Shown: positions 60,440 to 64,000 of the stretch, piece by piece | Numbering within the stretch: position 1 is the first letter of the stretch | How the letters are laid out: each line of letters begins with the position of its first letter | NCBI GenBank assembly: GCA_945859605.1 | Contig: OX243819.1 | Location: 3,360,537-3,424,536 of the forward strand | Reading direction: 5' to 3' | Length of the DNA stretch: 64,000 bases | From: Lumbricus rubellus | Taxonomy: Eukaryota > Annelida > Clitellata > Crassiclitellata > Lumbricidae | Made by a program: the position numbers and the translations under genes | Notes under the pieces: generated by a model | What the model saw: only the letters and a program-made list of their open reading frames with translations | The model's database searches: none | Told to the model about the DNA's origin: nothing

Positions 60440-63140
60440 GATGTTTTCATGAGGATATATTGATAGTAATCAGATAAGATAAGATAAGAATATTCTTTAA
60501 CTCACCAAATTGCTAACTGCATTTTGGTTTACAGACATCCATAGTACAATGAAATGAACTACAGTTAATATAAATAACGCAATAATGCATAACGGAGTCC
60601 AGTTAATTTACATGTTTTCAGATGAATTTATGTTGTTGGAATTAAGTCCATGGAGTAGATTTCAAAAAGTATTATTTAATTGATTCCGATATACAATTTA
60701 TACATCCAGTAGAAGAAAGAGCATAGCTGTGCACCGCAATGTTGTCATTTTCTTGTTATGACAATAATGCTAATGACGATGATGTGTTAGCTATATAGAG
60801 ATGCTAATCTTAACGCTCCCTTTTCTGATGTCTTGTTGCTTTGAAATTCTGAATGAGCTACTTGCCTACACAATTTGTAAATGATGAAACGATTGCTTTA
60901 ACAGAACTTTGCCTCGGACAAAATCAGAAAAATCTTCTTTTGTGTTACCTGACGACACCTCATCTTTTAGCCACTAGCCAGTATAATATTATTAATTTTC
61001 TGATTCGCTTCATGATTCATCTTTTCTTCTCCATCCAATAGAAGGTCCTCCCAATAATTCACTAATTTACTATTATTTGCTGTTTTTGCTTGTATGTATT
61101 TCCTTTGCATCTTATTTTATCCGTGCCATCTTTTTAGTTTAGTATTAAGGACATGTTAATATTTTAGTGATTTTATTCAACTTGTGATTTAATTTCTAAA
61201 TTTTTACCAATTATAACTTTGATGTATTATAATGATGTTCTATGTCCCATTGTACATTTGCAAGTGGAGTAATAAAGAAAGTACTTATGCATGCATGCAT
61301 GTTGTGACTTAGAATCCTCTCTTTGTTCAGGTGAGATTTTCGTGAATTTGATTTGTTGGGCATTATAGTGGTGGAATACCTGGTGCCTTTCTCTTGCTAC
61401 AACCCGATCTCATTCTCCTACCAGTCTTTGTCATTGATTCCTTTTTGTATTTATGCATAAAATCGCCATCCTCCATTATCCACATACAGCAGTTTCATCC
61501 ACTTTTTCATTTCCAGTACATGTAAGAACCTGTCCTTACATTATGTGAAAATAGATCTATCTTTCTGCTATCTCTAGTTTCACTATCTCTCTCCTCCACC
61601 GTTCTGTCCTTCACTGTGCTCTGTGAAATGGAGTATGGCACTGTGGCAGTATACCGCCTTTCTCTGTGTAGCTTCCTCCATCGTTCCACTGGAAATAGCT
61701 TCCATTCTTGTCCCACCTGAATTGTTCATCCCGGCTTCCAGTTCATTAGTGCGGCCACAAAGCAACAAAGGAATTGCTTGCGCTACAGCCGTTCGCTGTG
61801 CAAACAAGTCCAGGCACGATGTGTCATGCAATGACGTGTGTCACACCTTCAGCACTGAGTGAAAATTGAGTCTATAATTGCGCATGGACATTTCTCTTTT
61901 TTCCCTCTTTTATCCTCACCTCCCTTCTGCTCAAGATTAATTCCTTCTCCTCCTTCTCAGTGGCTCACCTCTTCTTCCTTATGCAGGATTTTTGGGAAAT
62001 AATAATATTTATTATCATAGATGATTTTTGAAGGAGTAAGACACACGATATGGTGAATAGTTGAGTTCTAAGTGAAACAGGAAATATAGGACAGATGACT
62101 TCAGTTGGTAATTGCAGTGAAATTATGCATGCATAAGTTTGGGGAAGTAATAATTGTTGCAGAATAATATTTGGAGTTAGTAATATGGAAATTGTGGTTA
62201 TTAGGAGAAATTAAATAGAGTTTTCGACCCAGATGAAAATTATCTGAAGCAAATAAAACCTTCAAAGTTACGTAAGATATTTTACCTTCAGGAGCAATTG
62301 CAGAAAATTGAAAGAAGATGAGCAACCGAAACCATGGAAATGCAGAAATAAGAAATGGAGTAATTAATTAAAATTAATGAAGGATTTGGAAACTATCAAG
62401 CAATTTGAATCAAATTAAATTATGGAGAATTCAGTATTCAGTGTGATTACAAGTTGAGATGAGTAGGCCTACATGACACACTGCAAGTGAGTAGAGTAGC
62501 CACTTGGCTTCATTAAGCAACGATGATTCAAAGATGGTTGTTGATTTCTGCTTGAGTTTGTATCTGAACATTTAGTAGCACCGTTAAAGAAACTAACAGC
62601 GATTCTGAAACAAGAGTGACAGCTCTATGCAAGTACAGATGTATAAGAAATTAAATGTACATAATATTATAATTATTTTAATGTTAGCCTTCGATGTGTG
62701 CAGTCCAATTGTTGCTTGTTGCATTTTGGTGATGTGCTGTTCTTCAGGTATTTTACTCTTCCCCTTATAGTTTGGCTGTGCAAAGTGTGCCTGTACCCTT
62801 ACATATGATTTTGTCATTATTTGCTACGCTGTGCTTTTAGTTCTGTGCATTTAAAAAGAAGTATTATATTTTGATTTTGCATACAAACTCCATGACTTAT
62901 TTGCAAAAACTACATTTGCAGCCGGTAAGCAATGAATTAGAACCTTTTAGTGGCTTGTTGCCAAAACTGCTTCAACATATTTTGTTTCTGTCAACTGCTT
63001 GCGTGCTTAGTAGTGCTGCTTTGCTTACATTTATTTAATTTATTTATGGTATTTGTATGCCCAAGAAATTAAAAATTCTTAAGAAAATTGAATACTATCA
63101 TATTACATTTGATTGACTTTCTACAAATTGGTTTACTTTA
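60440..63140. other. Intron or intergenic, no exon recognised
   Basis: AT-rich, no frame with Ig or fibronectin signatures in either direction; the second half of the Ig domain was looked for and not found. Confidence 0.45.
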
Positions 63141-63155
63141 TGGGGTTTCCAATAA

Positions 63156-63848
63156 GGGCGTATTACATTATCCCCCCTGGACATTAACCCCCCGGACATT
63201 ATCCCCCCGGACATATTCCCCCCCGATTTTTCGTATTACATTATCCCCCCCGGACATTATCCCCCCTTCACGTACAAATTCTAGAATAGGGCCGTAACTG
63301 ATAAGACTTCAAAAGTTCTTAATGCCATTTAACTAGTAACTACATCTGACCTTTCCATTCAAAATTAAATTCAATACTGTAGAGAAATGAACGAATGGGA
63401 GTCGTCTACAGTAGGTAGCCCTACGAAGGTTTGTTAAGGTCACTGAGGTAGGTCCAATTAGTGTCAGTAGGCATAGAATTAGATTTGAAATAAACGAATG
63501 AGAATCGTACGTAGGACCTATTTGTTTAGTGTCTACAAGAAAGGTTTGTTAACGTCAGTTAGGCTGTGTCTAAGCTTTGTAGCCTTATTAGCATCGTTTC
63601 GCAGTAGATGAATGAACGAATTGGAATCGTATACAGTCAGTTGGCCTACAAAGGTTTGTTAACGTTTACGACCTTTAAATGTTTTATCATATACATATCA
63701 AACCTGCAATTTTATGGATAATTTTTAGGTAATGATATAATAGACTGGGGGGATAATGTCCTACCCCAGGGAGAATATGTCCGGGGGAAATGTCTGGGGT
63801 GATAATGTCCGGGGGGATAATGTCCAGGGGGGATAATGTCCGTTCCCC
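63156..63848. mobile_element. 693-bp foldback element, TSD TTCCAATAA
   Basis: TTCCAATAA at 63147-63155 and 63849-63857. Both ends are tandem arrays of GGACATTATCCCCC-type units (63163-63270), present as the complement at 63745-63842. The middle has no coding capacity. Confidence 0.85.
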
Positions 63849-64000
63849 TTCCAATAAATATCTGTCCAGTGCACAATGGAAGATATCCAACATTCAGTGT
63901 TTGATCTAGACGTCTTTGGGGGGGGGGGAGGGAAGTTCCTTCTCCAGTTATGGCATTTTCTTCCATAAAAATTGAGGACATGTTTTTGCATGCAAAGGAA

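Noticed and set aside
61507..61862. Overlapping frames at 61.5-61.9 kb as an exon of the Ig gene
   Set aside because: No Ig or fibronectin signature, no phase-2 acceptor with a D-x-G-x-Y-x-C follow-up.

Overview
This is a eukaryotic, metazoan window. Coding sequence is sparse and split by phase-matched GT-AG introns. Most of the DNA is intronic or intergenic and filled with degenerate transposons: LINE 3' ends, tRNA-derived SINEs, hAT-like and Tc1/mariner-like elements, and micro- and minisatellites. The palindrome TAGGCCTA recurs about 40 times, but almost all copies lie in the first 47.7 kb. The gene families and repeat style fit a marine invertebrate; the sequence does not let me fix the phylum.

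Three genes can be supported. (1) About 3.07-18.72 kb, plus strand: the 3' twelve exons of a DEG/ENaC/ASIC-type sodium channel, 943 codons with every splice phase matching. It is unusual in two ways: a MAM-like domain lies upstream of the channel finger region, and about 470 extra, mostly helical residues lie between the Cys-rich segment and the pre-TM2 strand. TM1 and the N-terminus lie upstream or were not recognised. (2) 27.96-29.16 kb, minus strand: an intact single-exon 401-aa methyl-end (omega-3-type) fatty acid desaturase with all three histidine boxes. (3) From 48.21 kb, plus strand: a signal-peptide exon, an 11.7-kb intron, and an exon for the first half of an Ig domain at 60.03 kb. 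The gene continues beyond what I can recognise.

Layout: 0-1 kb, RTE-like LINE end and Tc1/mariner end; 1.27-2.66 kb, hAT-like element; 3.07-18.7 kb, channel gene, whose intron 9 holds a LINE broken in frame by a hAT and a TA-flanked element; 19-27.9 kb, no recognised gene, with hAT (21.6-22.9 kb) and mariner-like (24.2-25.2 kb) elements; 27.96-29.16 kb, desaturase; 29.2-48 kb, repeats (101-bp array at 33.8-34.3 kb, GC-rich island at 36.5-37.1 kb, long-hairpin MITE at 39.5 kb, 876-bp duplication at 42.5 and 44.6 kb, LINE at 46.1-46.9 kb, three-level SINE/SINE/MITE nest at 47.2-47.8 kb); 48.2-64 kb, Ig gene with a large first intron and a foldback element at 63.2-63.8 kb.

The three genes have no evident joint pathway. 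All three proteins are membrane or secretory-route proteins, which is expected by chance.
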